From Desulfatitalea alkaliphila (GTDB taxonomy: Bacteria; Desulfobacterota; Desulfobacteria; Desulfobacterales; Desulfosarcinaceae), in contig NZ_JALJRB010000037.1 in assembly GCF_022968795.1 (NCBI RefSeq), positions 1 through 44,537 of the forward strand: DNA of 44,537 nt. Direction: 5' to 3'. Made by a program: the position numbers and the translations under genes. Shown here piece after piece: positions 1 through 9,490 of the stretch (position 1 is its first letter; the number at the start of each line of letters is the position of its first letter). Below the pieces are notes generated by a model. That model did no database searches. It saw only the letters and a list, made by a program, of their open reading frames with translations, and was not told the DNA's origin.

Positions 1-10
1 TATCGAGTAG
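1..10 (+). CDS. tuf: Possible last codons of elongation factor Tu (partial)
   Basis: The first ten bases read as ATC-GAG-TAG in one frame, which is Ile-Glu-stop. EF-Tu proteins commonly end in Ile-Glu, and tuf usually lies directly before rpsJ in proteobacterial str/S10 clusters. Only two codons are visible, so this is inference from position and could be coincidence. Confidence 0.4.
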
Positions 11-22
11 AAAGATAGACCC

Positions 23-334
23 ATGATTATGAACGCCAAAATCCGGATCAGGTTGAAGGCCTACGACCACAAGCTGCTGGACCAGTCCGCTACGGATATC
101 CTGGACACTGCGCGCAAAACCGGCGCCAAAGTGGTGGGACCCATTCCGTTGCCGACCAAGATCAACAAATTTTGTGTGTTGCGGTCGCCCCATGTTGATA
201 AAAAGTCCCGGGAACAGTTCGAGATGCGGACCCACAAGCGGGTGTTGGACATTCTCGAACCGACCCAGCAGACGGTCGACGCTCTGATGAAGCTGGATCT
301 CTCCCCGGGCGTGGATGTGGAGATCAAACTGTAG
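23..334 (+). CDS. rpsJ: 30S ribosomal protein S10
   Basis: S10 sits in the head of the small subunit and, in bacteria, also partners NusB in antitermination (family knowledge). The 103-residue product has the expected length and the characteristic opening with [14 protein letters not shown], followed by GPIPLPT and the RTHKR motif near residue 69. Two start codons are possible (23 and 29); both give a normal N terminus. It is the first complete gene of the S10 operon, 17 bases ahead of rplC. Nothing unusual is seen. Confidence 0.97.
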   Translation: MIMNAKIRIRLKAYDHKLLDQSATDILDTARKTGAKVVGPIPLPTKINKFCVLRSPHVDKKSREQFEMRTHKRVLDILEPTQQTVDALMKLDLSPGVDVEIKL

Positions 335-351
335 GGTAGGGATGAATAGCC

Positions 352-990
352 ATGTGCAAAGCACTGATCGGTAAAAAATTGGGGATGACAAGCGTGTTCA
401 CGTCTGACGGCCGGTATATTCCAGTGACGGTGATTCAGGCCGGTCCCTGCGTCGTGACACAGATCAAAACCGAGGCCAGCGACGGGTACAACGCCCTGCA
501 GTTGGGGTTCGAAACCAAGAAAGCCGGCAAAACCAAGAAGCCGCAGCAAGGCCATTTTGAGAAAAGCGGCGGCGAATGCTTCGCCCGTTTGAAAGAGGTC
601 GAAGTGGAGGATCCCGCCGGCTATACGCTGGGCCAGAGCGTCGGGCCCGATCTGTTCCGGATCGGCGAGAAGATCGATGTGGTCGGCACCACCAAAGGGC
701 GCGGTTTCGCAGGTGTGATCAAGCGCCACGGCTTCGGCGGCGGCCGGGAGACCCACGGCGGCAAGTGCCATCGTATCCCCGGGTCCATCGGTTGCAGCGC
801 ATGGCCTTCCAAGGTGTTCAAAGGCAAGAAGATGCCGGGACGCTATGGTCAGGATCGGCAGACGGTACGGAATTTGGAAATCGTCGATATCCGGCCGGAA
901 AACAATTTGATTCTGGTCAAGGGACCCGTTCCGGGCCATCGTCAAGCGCTGGTGATGATACAGAAACTGAAATTTGCAAAAAAGGATTAA
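352..990 (+). CDS. rplC: 50S ribosomal protein L3
   Basis: L3 is an early assembly protein that binds near the 3' end of 23S rRNA and reaches towards the peptidyl transferase centre. The 212-residue product starts with the typical short lead into [10 protein letters not shown] and carries the conserved central stretch around residues 120-150 ([16 protein letters not shown], then the GSIG segment) that forms the extended loop. Length is normal. It lies between rpsJ and rplD in the canonical S10 order and is surely cotranscribed with them. Confidence 0.97.
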   Translation: MCKALIGKKLGMTSVFTSDGRYIPVTVIQAGPCVVTQIKTEASDGYNALQLGFETKKAGKTKKPQQGHFEKSGGECFARLKEVEVEDPAGYTLGQSVGPDLFRIGEKIDVVGTTKGRGFAGVIKRHGFGGGRETHGGKCHRIPGSIGCSAWPSKVFKGKKMPGRYGQDRQTVRNLEIVDIRPENNLILVKGPVPGHRQALVMIQKLKFAKKD

Positions 991-1062
991 CCGGTGCCCC
1001 AGAGGGCCGATACGGCCGGCCCGGCAGCGCCGCGGTCCCGCCGGTCCCGAACGAGGAAGCGT

Positions 1063-1686
1063 ATGGCAACTGTAGATGTGATCAATATTCAGGGTGATAA
1101 GGTATCCCAGGCCGAGCTGTCGGACGCCATTTTCGATGTGCCGATCAACACAGCGGTATTGCACCAGGTGGTCAAGGCGCAATTGGCCAATCGCCGAGCC
1201 GGCACGGCCAAGGTCAAGAACCGTTCCGACGTCGTCGGCAGTACCCGTAAGCTATACCGCCAGAAAGGGACCGGCCGTGCTCGCCGAGGCGACATCAAGT
1301 CTCCGCTGTTGCGCGGTGGTGGCGTCATCTTCGGGCCTCATCCGCGCTCCTATGCGCAGAAGGTGCCCAAGAAAGTGCGCCGGATGGCATTGAAAATGGC
1401 GTTGAGCAGCAAATTGAAGGATGCGGAACTGATGGTGCTCGACCGGCTTGAGCTGGATGAGATCAAAACAAAGGCGTTCGTTGCCGCTTGCGACAATGTG
1501 CAAGCCAAAAACGCGCTGATCGTGACCGCCGAGCAGGATCGCCATTTGGAGCTGTCCGCCCGTAATGTGCCGGGTGTCAAGGTGCTGCGCTGTGAAGGCC
1601 TCAATGTCTACGACATACTCAAGTATGAAAAGCTGGTGCTGCTTGAGGGGGCCATCAAGGGCATCGAAGGGAGACTGCTCTCATGA
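1063..1686 (+). CDS. rplD: 50S ribosomal protein L4
   Basis: L4 lines the peptide exit tunnel through a long basic loop; in E. coli it also represses its own operon. The 207-residue product has the loop signature near residues 60-75 ([15 protein letters not shown]) and the following [13 protein letters not shown]. The frame stays open upstream to a GTG at 994, but the ATG at 1063 is chosen because it follows an AGGA element at a suitable distance and gives the normal length. The stop overlaps the rplW start (ATGA). Confidence 0.96.
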   Translation: MATVDVINIQGDKVSQAELSDAIFDVPINTAVLHQVVKAQLANRRAGTAKVKNRSDVVGSTRKLYRQKGTGRARRGDIKSPLLRGGGVIFGPHPRSYAQKVPKKVRRMALKMALSSKLKDAELMVLDRLELDEIKTKAFVAACDNVQAKNALIVTAEQDRHLELSARNVPGVKVLRCEGLNVYDILKYEKLVLLEGAIKGIEGRLLS

Positions 1687-1970
1687 TCAACTACGATGTT
1701 ATCAAAAGGCCGATCATCACGGAAAAGACCAACACGCAGAAGGACACCGCCAATCAGGTGACCTTCGAAGTGGATCCGCGGGCCAACCGCATCGAGGTGC
1801 AGCGTGCGGTCGAGAAAATATTCAACGTGAAAGTGGCCGAGACCCGCACCATGCACGTGCGCGGCAAATTCAAACGGCGTGGGCGAATTCTGGGCAAGCG
1901 GCGCGACTGGAAAAAGGCCATCGTCACATTGAAGCCGGGAGAACGGATCGAGTTCTTCGAAGGGGCTTAA
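1683..1970 (+). CDS. rplW: 50S ribosomal protein L23
   Basis: L23 sits at the tunnel exit and is the docking site for trigger factor and SRP. The 95-residue protein has the typical opening ([13 protein letters not shown]) and the basic extended loop with RGKFKRRGR near residues 59-67. It overlaps rplD by four bases (ATGA), which suggests translational coupling. Length and position are canonical. Confidence 0.97.
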   Translation: MINYDVIKRPIITEKTNTQKDTANQVTFEVDPRANRIEVQRAVEKIFNVKVAETRTMHVRGKFKRRGRILGKRRDWKKAIVTLKPGERIEFFEGA

Positions 1971-1988
1971 GTTTAGGAGTTCGTGCAG

Positions 1989-2810
1989 ATGGGAATCAAA
2001 AGAGTAAATCCGACATCGGCCGGTCGACGGTTTCAGACCTTCTCTTCATTTGAGGAGATCACCAAAACCACGCCGGAAAAGAGTCTGATCAAGATTCTGA
2101 AGAAGAGCGGCGGCCGTAACAGCTACGGGCGTATCACCACCCGGTGGCGCGGCGGTGGGAACAAGCGTTTCTATCGCATCGTCGATTTCAAGCGGGACAA
2201 GGACGGCATCCCCGCCAAGGTGGCCGCCATCGAATACGATCCCAATCGCAGTGCCCGTATCGTTCTGTTGCACTATGTCGATGGCGAGAAACGCTACATT
2301 CTCGCTCCGCTGAACATTCAGGTCGGTGATATGGTCATGTCCGGCCCGCAGGCCGACATCAAGCCCGGTAATGCGTTGCCCCTGGCCAACATTCCTTTGG
2401 GCACGCACATTCACAACATCGAATTGCGCCTGGGCAAGGGCGGACAAATCGTTCGCAGCGCCGGTACTTATGCTCAGCTGATGGCCAAAGAGGATCGCTA
2501 TGCACTGGTCAAATTGCCTTCCGGCGAAGTGCGTCGGGTCCTGCTCAAATGCAAGGCGACCATCGGCCAACTGGGCAACGTTGAGCACGAAAACATCTCT
2601 TTCGGTAAAGCCGGGCGTGTGCGTTGGCTCGGGCGCCGTCCAAGGGTGCGCGGCGTGGCCATGAACCCGGTGGACCACCCCATGGGCGGCGGCGAAGGCC
2701 GCTCTTCCGGTGGCCGGCACCCCTGTTCGCCATGGGGTATGCCTACCAAGGGGTATCGGACGCGCAAGAACAAATCGACTGATCGCTATATCGTTAAACG
2801 GAGAAAATAA
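1989..2810 (+). CDS. rplB: 50S ribosomal protein L2
   Basis: L2 is required for subunit association and peptidyl transfer. The 273-residue product contains the C-terminal hallmark [15 protein letters not shown], which carries the conserved histidine, and a basic tail. A GTG at 1983 is in frame, but the ATG at 1989 is preferred: the AGGAG at 1975-1979 is nine bases upstream of it and the product then begins [14 protein letters not shown] like other L2 proteins. It follows rplW by 18 bases. Confidence 0.97.
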   Translation: MGIKRVNPTSAGRRFQTFSSFEEITKTTPEKSLIKILKKSGGRNSYGRITTRWRGGGNKRFYRIVDFKRDKDGIPAKVAAIEYDPNRSARIVLLHYVDGEKRYILAPLNIQVGDMVMSGPQADIKPGNALPLANIPLGTHIHNIELRLGKGGQIVRSAGTYAQLMAKEDRYALVKLPSGEVRRVLLKCKATIGQLGNVEHENISFGKAGRVRWLGRRPRVRGVAMNPVDHPMGGGEGRSSGGRHPCSPWGMPTKGYRTRKNKSTDRYIVKRRK

Positions 2811-2909
2811 TCAGTTGCGAGGCCATGGGCGGCACTCGGGCGGCAAATCCGGTCTGCATCGGGGCGGAACGCCGATTTTGAACAGGCTGCACAGGGCACA
2901 GGAGACGTT

Positions 2910-3188
2910 ATGCCACGGTCATTGAAAAAAGGTCCGTTTATTGAAGACAAACTGATGCGCAAGGTGTTGGTCGCCCAGGAAACACGGAGCAACCGGGTGA
3001 TCAAGACCTGGTCGCGGCGCTCGACCATCGTTCCCGAAATGGTGGGGCTGACACTGGCCGTGCACAATGGCCGCAAATTCATTCCGGTGTTTGTGAGCGA
3101 AAACATGGTGGGGCACAAACTGGGAGAATTTTCACCAACCCGAACCTTTTTCGGTCATGCAGCGGATAAGAAATCCAAAAAGAGATAG
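2910..3188 (+). CDS. rpsS: 30S ribosomal protein S19
   Basis: S19 binds the head of the 30S subunit with S13, near the A site. The 92-residue protein starts [14 protein letters not shown] and has the conserved [16 protein letters not shown] block at residues 33-48, followed by [15 protein letters not shown] element lies nine bases before the ATG. The 99-base gap after rplB holds no recognisable gene. Length and order are normal. Confidence 0.97.
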   Translation: MPRSLKKGPFIEDKLMRKVLVAQETRSNRVIKTWSRRSTIVPEMVGLTLAVHNGRKFIPVFVSENMVGHKLGEFSPTRTFFGHAADKKSKKR

Positions 3189-3212
3189 GCAAGGGTTATA
3201 GGAGTGGCAATC

Positions 3213-3551
3213 ATGCAGGTTAAAGCAGTCGCCCGATATGTGCGCATTTCACCGCAAAAAGTTCGCCTGATCGTCGATGCCGTCAAGGGCAAGCCGGTTG
3301 AAAAGGCGCTGGCAACGGTTCAGTTCATGCCCCAAAAAGCCGCCGGCATCGTCGAAAAGGTCCTGCGCTCGGCTGTGGCCAACGCCGATCAGTACTCCGA
3401 TGTGGATATCGACGAGCTGGTGGTGGGCAATCTGATCGTCGACGCAGGCCCCACCTTCAAGCGGTTTCGGGCCAGGGCCCGCGGACGTGGGACGCGCATC
3501 TTAAAACGGACCAGTCATGTGACGGTCATTTTGACCGATTCGGCGTTGTAA
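3213..3551 (+). CDS. rplV: 50S ribosomal protein L22
   Basis: L22 lines the exit tunnel with a long beta hairpin and helps fold 23S rRNA. The 112-residue product carries the [16 protein letters not shown] motif near its N terminus and the basic hairpin [13 protein letters not shown] near residues 84-96. The frame opens at a GTG at 3204, but that codon overlaps the AGGAG Shine-Dalgarno sequence, so the ATG at 3213 is the better start. It precedes rpsC by 18 bases. Confidence 0.96.
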   Translation: MQVKAVARYVRISPQKVRLIVDAVKGKPVEKALATVQFMPQKAAGIVEKVLRSAVANADQYSDVDIDELVVGNLIVDAGPTFKRFRARARGRGTRILKRTSHVTVILTDSAL

Positions 3552-3569
3552 CAAGGAGGAGGTAACAGC

Positions 3570-4220
3570 TTGGGCCAGAAAGTCAATCCCATTGGATTAA
3601 GGCTGGGTATCGTAAAGACCTGGGACTCCCGTTGGTACTCGGACAAGAAGTATGCCGAGTACATCGAACAGGATTTCAAACTGCGCAATTTCGTCAAGAA
3701 GAAACTGTTTCATGCCGGTATTTCGCGTATTGAGATCGAACGCTCGGCCAAACGTATCCGGTTGCGCATCTTCACCGCACGGCCCGGCATCGTGATCGGT
3801 AAGAAGGGCAGCGAGATCGAGCGGCTTAAGCAAGAATTGGAAAAGAAGGTCGCCCAGGAAGTGTTGATCGATATTCAGGAAGTCCGCAAACCGGAGATTG
3901 ACGCCCAGCTGGTGGCGGAAAATGTGGCCATGCAACTCGAGCGCCGGGTCGCTTTCCGGCGTGCCATGAAGAGAGGCGTGACATCGGCCATGCGGTTCGG
4001 ATCCCAAGGGATCAAAATCATCTGTTCCGGTCGTCTCGGCGGCGCTGAAATGGCCCGCACCGAATGGTACCGTGAAGGTCGTGTGCCGCTGCACACCCTG
4101 CGTGCCGATATCGACTACGGCTTCACCGAAGCCAGGACCACTTACGGCGTCGTCGGTGTAAAGGTCTACATCTTCAAGGGTGAAATCTTAGTGAAAGACC
4201 AGGCTCAGGCCGAAAGTTAG
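3570..4220 (+). CDS. rpsC: 30S ribosomal protein S3 (UUG start)
   Basis: S3 lies at the mRNA entry channel and has helicase-like activity with S4 and S5. The 216-residue protein begins [12 protein letters not shown], the universal S3 N terminus, which fixes the start at the TTG codon. An AAGGAGGAGG Shine-Dalgarno sequence precedes it. The KH-domain GxxG loop is seen as [13 protein letters not shown] near residues 71-83, and the [11 protein letters not shown] segment is conserved. It is one of five 30S genes here with a UUG start. Confidence 0.97.
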   Translation: MGQKVNPIGLRLGIVKTWDSRWYSDKKYAEYIEQDFKLRNFVKKKLFHAGISRIEIERSAKRIRLRIFTARPGIVIGKKGSEIERLKQELEKKVAQEVLIDIQEVRKPEIDAQLVAENVAMQLERRVAFRRAMKRGVTSAMRFGSQGIKIICSGRLGGAEMARTEWYREGRVPLHTLRADIDYGFTEARTTYGVVGVKVYIFKGEILVKDQAQAES

Positions 4221-4302
4221 TCGAACCCAAAAGGGGCCGGCGGGTACCCAGTGCGCACGCGACATCCAGAAGCGACTGCGTTGAACCAGGAGATAGGTCG
4301 TT

Positions 4303-4719
4303 ATGCTTAGTCCAAAAAAAATCAAGCACCGCAAACAGATGAAAGGCCGGATGCGGGGGCTGGCACGTCGAGGGTCCGCCTTGAACTTCGGTGAATATGG
4401 ATTGCAAGCCGTCGACTGCGGCTTCGTCAGTGCCAAACAAATAGAAGCAGCCCGTATCGCCATGACACGGCACGTTAAGAGAGGCGGAAAAATCTGGATC
4501 CGTATCTTTCCCGACAAGCCGTTGACCAAAAAGCCGGCTGAAGTGCGCATGGGCAAGGGCAAGGGGGCTCCCGACTCCTGGGTGGCCGTTATCCGACCCG
4601 GCCGGGTATTGTACGAGATGTCCGGCGTTACCAAAGAGATGGCGCAGGAGGCATTGCGACTTGCGGCGCACAAGCTCTCCGTGAAGACGCGGATCGTCGA
4701 GAGGAGCGAATTAATATGA
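4303..4719 (+). CDS. rplP: 50S ribosomal protein L16
   Basis: L16 contacts the A-site tRNA and organises the tRNA-binding part of the large subunit. The 138-residue product has the expected opening ([19 protein letters not shown]), the [11 protein letters not shown]-type segment and [19 protein letters not shown] near residues 83-102. Length is typical. The 82-base spacer after rpsC shows no gene. The stop overlaps the rpmC start (ATGA). Confidence 0.97.
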   Translation: MLSPKKIKHRKQMKGRMRGLARRGSALNFGEYGLQAVDCGFVSAKQIEAARIAMTRHVKRGGKIWIRIFPDKPLTKKPAEVRMGKGKGAPDSWVAVIRPGRVLYEMSGVTKEMAQEALRLAAHKLSVKTRIVERSELI

Positions 4720-4934
4720 AAGCCGAAGAAGTCAGGGCGCTCAGCCGCGGCGAATTGCAGCAAAAGATCACCGAGCTGAAGCAGCAGCTTTTCAATCTGC
4801 GGTTTCAGAAGGGCATGGGGCAACTGGAAAACCCGCGCAAAATCAAGCAGACGCAAAAGGATATCGCTCGTATCCATACGGTTCTGAACGCAACGGCGGG
4901 TAACCCCAAGAATACGGATCAGGGGCGCATATGA
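4716..4934 (+). CDS. rpmC: 50S ribosomal protein L29
   Basis: L29 is a small two-helix protein at the tunnel exit beside L23. The 72-residue product shows the helical pattern ([33 protein letters not shown]) and the conserved NPRKI turn. It is coupled by four-base overlaps to rplP upstream and rpsQ downstream. It is a few residues longer than many L29 proteins at the C terminus, which is not remarkable. Confidence 0.96.
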   Translation: MKAEEVRALSRGELQQKITELKQQLFNLRFQKGMGQLENPRKIKQTQKDIARIHTVLNATAGNPKNTDQGRI

Positions 4935-5191
4935 TGAATACACGTGGCATGAAAAGACAGGTGGTGGGCACCATTGTCAGCAATAAAATGGACCGTACGG
5001 TGGTGGTTGTCGTCGAATGGCTGGATAAACATCCGATTTACAAAAAGTATGTTCGGCGCAAGCACAAATATGTTGCTCACGACCAGGACAACCAAGGCCA
5101 GATCGGCGACCGGGTGATCCTCACGCAGTCCCGGCCTTTGAGCAAAACCAAGCGTTGGCGCGTCAGCCGCATCATCGAAAAGGCGGAATAG
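4931..5191 (+). CDS. rpsQ: 30S ribosomal protein S17
   Basis: S17 is a primary 16S rRNA binding protein with an OB fold. The 86-residue protein has GTIVSNKMDRTVVVVVE at residues 13-29 and the conserved DRVILTQSRPLSKTKRWRV segment near the C terminus. It overlaps rpmC by four bases. A second in-frame ATG follows at 4934; the choice changes the product by one residue. Confidence 0.96.
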   Translation: MMNTRGMKRQVVGTIVSNKMDRTVVVVVEWLDKHPIYKKYVRRKHKYVAHDQDNQGQIGDRVILTQSRPLSKTKRWRVSRIIEKAE

Positions 5192-5209
5192 GATAAAAGG
5201 GATAAGGCC

Positions 5210-5578
5210 ATGATTCAGAGCGAAACCAGACTTACCGTGGCGGATAACTCGGGTGCACGCGTCTTGTACTGCATCAAAGTGCTGGGCGGATCGCGCCGCC
5301 GCTATGCCGGCTTGGGCGATGTGATCGTCGTATCGGTCAAGGACGCCATTCCCAACGCCAAGGTCAAAAAGGGCGACGTGTACAAGGCCGTCGTGGTGCG
5401 CACCGCTAAAGAAGTGCGCCGCCCCGACGGATCCTACATCCGTTTCGACGATAACTCGGCGGTGTTGATCAACAACCAACGCGAACCATTGGGTACCCGT
5501 ATCTTCGGACCGGTGGCGCGCGAATTGCGCGCGAAGCGGTTCATGAAGATCGTTTCGCTGGCCCCCGAGGTTCTTTAG
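5210..5578 (+). CDS. rplN: 50S ribosomal protein L14
   Basis: L14 lies at the subunit interface and is the binding site of the silencing factor RsfS. The 122-residue length is exactly standard. The opening [17 protein letters not shown] is near-universal, and the C-terminal [13 protein letters not shown] block is intact. It follows rpsQ by 18 bases and precedes rplX by 17. Confidence 0.97.
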   Translation: MIQSETRLTVADNSGARVLYCIKVLGGSRRRYAGLGDVIVVSVKDAIPNAKVKKGDVYKAVVVRTAKEVRRPDGSYIRFDDNSAVLINNQREPLGTRIFGPVARELRAKRFMKIVSLAPEVL

Positions 5579-5595
5579 CGATGGAGTCACTTCCT

Positions 5596-5925
5596 ATGCA
5601 GCGACATAAATGTAAATTGAAGAAAAACGACAAAGTGAAGGTCATTGCCGGCAAGGACAGTGGCAAGATCGGCAAGGTCCTCAAGGTGGACCGCAAGAAA
5701 CAGCGCATCATGGTGGAGAACATCAACATCATCAAGCGCCACCAGCGCCCGAGCGCCCAGAATCGGCAAGGCGGCATTCTGGAGACCGAAGCGATGCTGG
5801 ACTGGTCCAACGTCATGTTGATGTGCAACAAGTGCGTCAAGCCGGTGCGGGTGAAAATGCAGACCCTCGACGACGGTAAGAAAGTGCGCGTGTGCCGCAA
5901 ATGCAATGAGCAGATCGATGCCTGA
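5596..5925 (+). CDS. rplX: 50S ribosomal protein L24, zinc-ribbon form
   Basis: L24 starts 50S assembly by binding the 5' end of 23S rRNA. The 109-residue product contains the KOW motif ([21 protein letters not shown]) and two Cys pairs (MCNKC and CRKC) near residues 76-104, which mark the zinc-binding C-plus form. An upstream in-frame ATG exists at 5581, but the one at 5596 sits nine bases after GGAG and gives the usual N terminus. Confidence 0.95.
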   Translation: MQRHKCKLKKNDKVKVIAGKDSGKIGKVLKVDRKKQRIMVENINIIKRHQRPSAQNRQGGILETEAMLDWSNVMLMCNKCVKPVRVKMQTLDDGKKVRVCRKCNEQIDA

Positions 5926-5963
5926 TGCTTGCCGCTAGGGGCTCGGTCTTGCGGAGGAATGGA

Positions 5964-6503
5964 ATGTCACAGCTGCAAAAAATGTACGAAGAACAGGTTG
6001 TTCCCAAACTCAAGGAGAAATTCAATTTGGGCAATATTCACCAAGTGCCCAAGATTGAAAAGGTTGTCCTGAATATGGGGTTGGGAGAGGCCATACAGAA
6101 TATCAAGATTCTCGAAGCGGCCGTTGATGAACTGACGAACATCGCCGGTCAGCGACCGGTGGTGACGCGCGCCAAGAAATCCATAGCGGCGTTCAAACTC
6201 AGAGCCGGCATGCCCATCGGCTGTATGGTGACGCTCAGGCGCAAGCGGATGTACGATTTCCTGAACAAGTTGATCAATGTCGCCCTGCCGCGCGTAAGGG
6301 ACTTTCGCGGGATCTCCGCCAAGGCTTTCGACGGCGCCGGCAATTACTCCCTGGGTATCAAGGAACAGATCATCTTCCCGGAGATCGATTACGACAAGAT
6401 TGATAAAATCAAGGGCATGAACATCACCATCGTCACCAGCGCCAAAACCGACGAACACGGGCGTGAACTGCTGAGCCTGCTGGGAATGCCATTTCGCAAA
6501 TAG
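5964..6503 (+). CDS. rplE: 50S ribosomal protein L5
   Basis: L5 binds 5S rRNA and contacts P-site tRNA through its loop. The 179-residue product has the standard length. Conserved pieces include [15 protein letters not shown], the [14 protein letters not shown] segment and [16 protein letters not shown]. The frame opens at 5925, overlapping rplX, but the ATG at 5964 follows GGAGG at a good distance and matches the family N terminus. Confidence 0.97.
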   Translation: MSQLQKMYEEQVVPKLKEKFNLGNIHQVPKIEKVVLNMGLGEAIQNIKILEAAVDELTNIAGQRPVVTRAKKSIAAFKLRAGMPIGCMVTLRRKRMYDFLNKLINVALPRVRDFRGISAKAFDGAGNYSLGIKEQIIFPEIDYDKIDKIKGMNITIVTSAKTDEHGRELLSLLGMPFRK

Positions 6504-6526
6504 AGCGTGGGTTGAAGGAGGAAATC

Positions 6527-6712
6527 TTGGCCAAGACATCTTTACGCATGAAAGCGCAACGCAAGCCCAAATTCAGTGTCCGGGCGTACAACCGTTGCCC
6601 CCTGTGCGGGCGGCCGCGTGCGTTTATCCGCAAGTTCGGCATCTGCCGCATCTGTTTTCGAAACATGGCATCTCAGGGGAAATTACCGGGCGTCGTGAAA
6701 TCAAGCTGGTAG
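6527..6712 (+). CDS. rpsN: 30S ribosomal protein S14, zinc type (UUG start)
   Basis: S14 completes the 3' domain of the 30S head. The 61-residue product is the short zinc-binding type: CPLC at residues 24-27 and CRIC near residues 39-42 supply four Cys ligands. The start is the TTG at 6527, which gives [23 protein letters not shown] and lies five bases after AAGGAGG. An ATG at 6512 is also in frame, but it lies upstream of the Shine-Dalgarno sequence and would add five atypical residues. Confidence 0.95.
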   Translation: MAKTSLRMKAQRKPKFSVRAYNRCPLCGRPRAFIRKFGICRICFRNMASQGKLPGVVKSSW

Positions 6713-6782
6713 CCGATGCTGCGGCAAGACACGCCTTAACGGCTGCAAATGCGCAAATTAATTATGTTTAACGGAGAATAGA

Positions 6783-7181
6783 ATGGCGACCACCGATCCA
6801 ATTGCCGACATGCTGACTCGGATCCGCAATGCCGGGAAGGCCAAAATGAACAGTGTGGACATACCCGGTTCCCGGATCAAGACCGAAATGGCCAAAGTGA
6901 TGAAGAACGAAGGGTATATCCGCAACTACAAATTCATCAAGGACGGCAAACAGGGTATTTTGCGGGTTTACCTGAAATACGGGGACGATCAGAAGCACAT
7001 TATCCTCGAAATGAAGCGCGTCAGCAAACCTTCCCGAAGGGTTTACCTGGGCTGCAGCGATATTCAGCCGGTTTTCAATGGATTGGGTGTGGCCATCCTG
7101 TCGACACCGAAAGGCATCCTGACCGACAAGCAGGCGCGCAAGGAGAATGTGGGTGGCGAGATTCTCTGTACCTTGTTCTAA
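6783..7181 (+). CDS. rpsH: 30S ribosomal protein S8
   Basis: S8 is a primary binder of the 16S central domain and, in E. coli, the translational repressor of the spc operon. The 132-residue product opens with TDPIADMLTRIRNA and ends with the conserved STPKGILTDKQARKENVGGEILC. Length is normal. I could not see a clear S8-binding mimic in the 70-base spacer ahead of it. Confidence 0.97.
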   Translation: MATTDPIADMLTRIRNAGKAKMNSVDIPGSRIKTEMAKVMKNEGYIRNYKFIKDGKQGILRVYLKYGDDQKHIILEMKRVSKPSRRVYLGCSDIQPVFNGLGVAILSTPKGILTDKQARKENVGGEILCTLF

Positions 7182-7324
7182 GGATGCGGGGGCAATGCCA
7201 CAGGCAATCGGCGCCACCGCCTTCGCGGTAATGAATGCGCAACGGATAAACGACCCAAGCGGGGAGACGGCAGGGACGCAGTGTCCCCCCTGCCGCCGCC
7301 AGATGCATCACAGAGGTGGAAAAG

Positions 7325-7867
7325 ATGTCGCGAGTAGGTAAAAAACCTATCGATGTACCCGAAAAGACCACGGTCTCCTACAAGGAAGGCATGGTGACGG
7401 TGCAGGGCAAGAACGGTTCGTTGGCCTTGCAACTTCACCCCGCCATCGACCTGAAAATCGAGAAAGAGCGGATCGACGTCGTGCTCAAAGACACGGATGA
7501 TCGTAAGACGCGGGCCTTGCAGGGGATGACCCGCAGTCTGGTGGATAATATGGTCACCGGCGTCAGCAAGGGATTCGAACGGGTGCTGGAGATCAACGGT
7601 ATCGGGTATCGGGCCGAAGCCAAAGGCAAAAGCCTGGTGCTCAATTTGGGGTACTCCCACCCCATCGAGTTCGCTTTGCCTGATGGCGTTGCGGCTGTTG
7701 TCGAAAAAAACAATGTGATTAAACTGACCGGCATCGACAAGCATTTATTAGGGCAAACCGCTGCGCGCATCAGGCAATTGCGACCGCCTGAACCCTACAA
7801 GGGCAAAGGGATCAAATACGCGGAAGAGTACATTCAACGCAAGGCCGGCAAGACCGGTACCAAATAG
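7325..7867 (+). CDS. rplF: 50S ribosomal protein L6
   Basis: L6 sits near the factor-binding site of the large subunit. The 180-residue product begins SRVGKKPIDVPEKTTV and shows the two duplicated L6 domains, the second ending in RPPEPYKGKGIKYAEE near residues 156-171. The frame opens at a GTG at 7316, but the ATG at 7325 follows GAGG at nine bases and gives the family N terminus. A 143-base spacer follows rpsH. Confidence 0.97.
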   Translation: MSRVGKKPIDVPEKTTVSYKEGMVTVQGKNGSLALQLHPAIDLKIEKERIDVVLKDTDDRKTRALQGMTRSLVDNMVTGVSKGFERVLEINGIGYRAEAKGKSLVLNLGYSHPIEFALPDGVAAVVEKNNVIKLTGIDKHLLGQTAARIRQLRPPEPYKGKGIKYAEEYIQRKAGKTGTK

Positions 7868-7948
7868 GCGGCCGGCCTGTTCGACGGCCCGGGTTGAATC
7901 GGGTTGCCACAAAGGACCATTCGGCCGATAAAGCAGATGGGGTTCATC

Positions 7949-8317
7949 ATGAGTTCGACAAATCCAAAAGAAGTGGCGCGGATCAAACGCCAGACGCGCA
8001 TTCGCAAAAAAATCAGAGGTACCGGCGAACGGCCGCGATTGTCCGTTTTCAGGAGTGCGCGGCACATCTACGCACAAGTGATCGATGATACGGCCGGCGC
8101 CACGCTGGTGACCGCTTCGACCGTGGAAGGCGCTTTCAAAGAACAATCCAAGTTTGAAAGCAAAACAGCCGCCGCCAGTTTCATCGGCAAATTGGTAGCT
8201 GAACGTGCCATGGAAAAAGGCATCAAAAAGGTCGTCTTTGATCGCAATGGGTTTTTGTATCACGGTCGGGTAAAAGCCATATCCCAGGGTGCGCGCGAAG
8301 CGGGTCTGGAATTTTAA
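7949..8317 (+). CDS. rplR: 50S ribosomal protein L18
   Basis: L18 binds 5S rRNA together with L5. The 122-residue product has the basic N-terminal arm ([20 protein letters not shown]), then [17 protein letters not shown], and ends with [24 protein letters not shown], a typical L18 end. The frame runs upstream to 7904. The ATG at 7949 is chosen by length, although its ribosome binding site is weak; an ATG at 7937 is an alternative. Confidence 0.95.
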   Translation: MSSTNPKEVARIKRQTRIRKKIRGTGERPRLSVFRSARHIYAQVIDDTAGATLVTASTVEGAFKEQSKFESKTAAASFIGKLVAERAMEKGIKKVVFDRNGFLYHGRVKAISQGAREAGLEF

Positions 8318-8352
8318 ACCCACGGGCACAACGTTTATAAGGAGGCAAGCCC

Positions 8353-8847
8353 TTGTTTAAGCAAGATGTCGAGGAAACTCAATTAATTGACAAGGTGGTC
8401 CATATTAGCCGCGTGGCCAAGGTGGTCAAGGGCGGGCGTCGTTTCAGTTTCAGCGCCATCGTCGTGGTCGGGGACGGACAGGGCAACGTCGGTTTCGGTT
8501 TGGGCAAAGCCGGTGAAGTGCCGGAGGCCATTCGCAAGGGCGTTGAGAAGGCCAAGAAGCGCATGGTAAAGGTGCCATTGAAGGAAGGCACCATTCCATA
8601 TACGATCGTCGGCCGTTTCGGAGCCGGCAAGGTACTGCTCAAACCCGCAGGCGAGGGAACAGGCGTCATCGCCGGCGGTGCGGTGCGTGCCGTGCTCGAA
8701 GCCGTAGGCATCCAGAACATCTTGACCAAGTGCATGGGTACCAACAATCCCCACAATGTGGTGCGGGCGACGGTTGAAGGGCTTCGCAGCCTGCAGAGCA
8801 AAGAGCAGGTGGCGGCGCGTCGGGGCTTGCAGGTGGAAGCAATCTAG
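8353..8847 (+). CDS. rpsE: 30S ribosomal protein S5 (UUG start)
   Basis: S5 acts in decoding accuracy and with S3/S4 at the mRNA entry. The 164-residue product has the S5 double-stranded-RNA-binding domain ([31 protein letters not shown]) and the C-terminal domain with [13 protein letters not shown] and GGAVRAVLE. The TTG start lies seven bases after a perfect AAGGAGG, and no closer ATG exists. It follows rplR by 35 bases. Confidence 0.96.
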   Translation: MFKQDVEETQLIDKVVHISRVAKVVKGGRRFSFSAIVVVGDGQGNVGFGLGKAGEVPEAIRKGVEKAKKRMVKVPLKEGTIPYTIVGRFGAGKVLLKPAGEGTGVIAGGAVRAVLEAVGIQNILTKCMGTNNPHNVVRATVEGLRSLQSKEQVAARRGLQVEAI

Positions 8848-8864
8848 AGCAAAGGGCAATGGAA

Positions 8865-9053
8865 ATGGCTGGAAAAATTAGCATCACCCTCAAAAAGAGC
8901 ATGATCGGCAAACCCGAACAACAGCGCAAGGTGCTGCGCGGCATGGGGTTGACCAAGCTGAACAAAACCGTTCAGCTGGAAAACACGCCGGCCATACGGG
9001 GGATGATTCAAAAAGTATCGCACCTGGTAGAGGCTGAGGAGATCCAATCATGA
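8865..9053 (+). CDS. rpmD: 50S ribosomal protein L30
   Basis: L30 is a small 50S protein missing in some bacteria but present here. The 62-residue product has [23 protein letters not shown] and the conserved end of helix one. ATG codons at 8859 and 8865 are in frame; the second is better spaced from the AAAGGG element. The stop overlaps the rplO start (ATGA). Confidence 0.94.
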   Translation: MAGKISITLKKSMIGKPEQQRKVLRGMGLTKLNKTVQLENTPAIRGMIQKVSHLVEAEEIQS

Positions 9054-9490
9054 GGCTGCACGATCTGAAACCGGCCGCGGGCTCGACCACACAGCGCAAG
9101 CGCAAGGGACGCGGCGTCGGCTCAGGACTGGGAAAAACCGCCGGCCGCGGCAGCAAGGGGCAAAATGCACGCTCCGGCGGTGGCGTACGGGCGGGATACG
9201 AGGGCGGTCAGATGCCTCTGCATCGACGTCTTCCCAAGCGGGGTTTTACCAATATTTTCAAAAAAGAGTTCGCGGTGATCAATGTGACCGATCTGGCAAA
9301 ATTCGAATCGGGCAGCACCGTGGATCCGGCCGCACTGGTGGACAAGGGACTTTTGAAGGGCAGACGCGACGGTGTCAAGCTGCTCGGACAAGGCGATATC
9401 AGTGTCCCGTTAACGGTTAAACTCAATGCCATCAGCCGTGTTGCCCGGGAAAAAATTGAAGCGGCCGGAGGCACCGTAGAGGTTATATAA
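9050..9490 (+). CDS. rplO: 50S ribosomal protein L15
   Basis: L15 is a late assembly protein. The 146-residue product opens with the typical [11 protein letters not shown] segment, then the glycine- and arginine-rich arm ([19 protein letters not shown]) and the [15 protein letters not shown] motif near residues 53-67. It overlaps rpmD by four bases, and its TAA directly abuts the secY ATG, so the three genes look translationally linked. Confidence 0.97.
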   Translation: MRLHDLKPAAGSTTQRKRKGRGVGSGLGKTAGRGSKGQNARSGGGVRAGYEGGQMPLHRRLPKRGFTNIFKKEFAVINVTDLAKFESGSTVDPAALVDKGLLKGRRDGVKLLGQGDISVPLTVKLNAISRVAREKIEAAGGTVEVI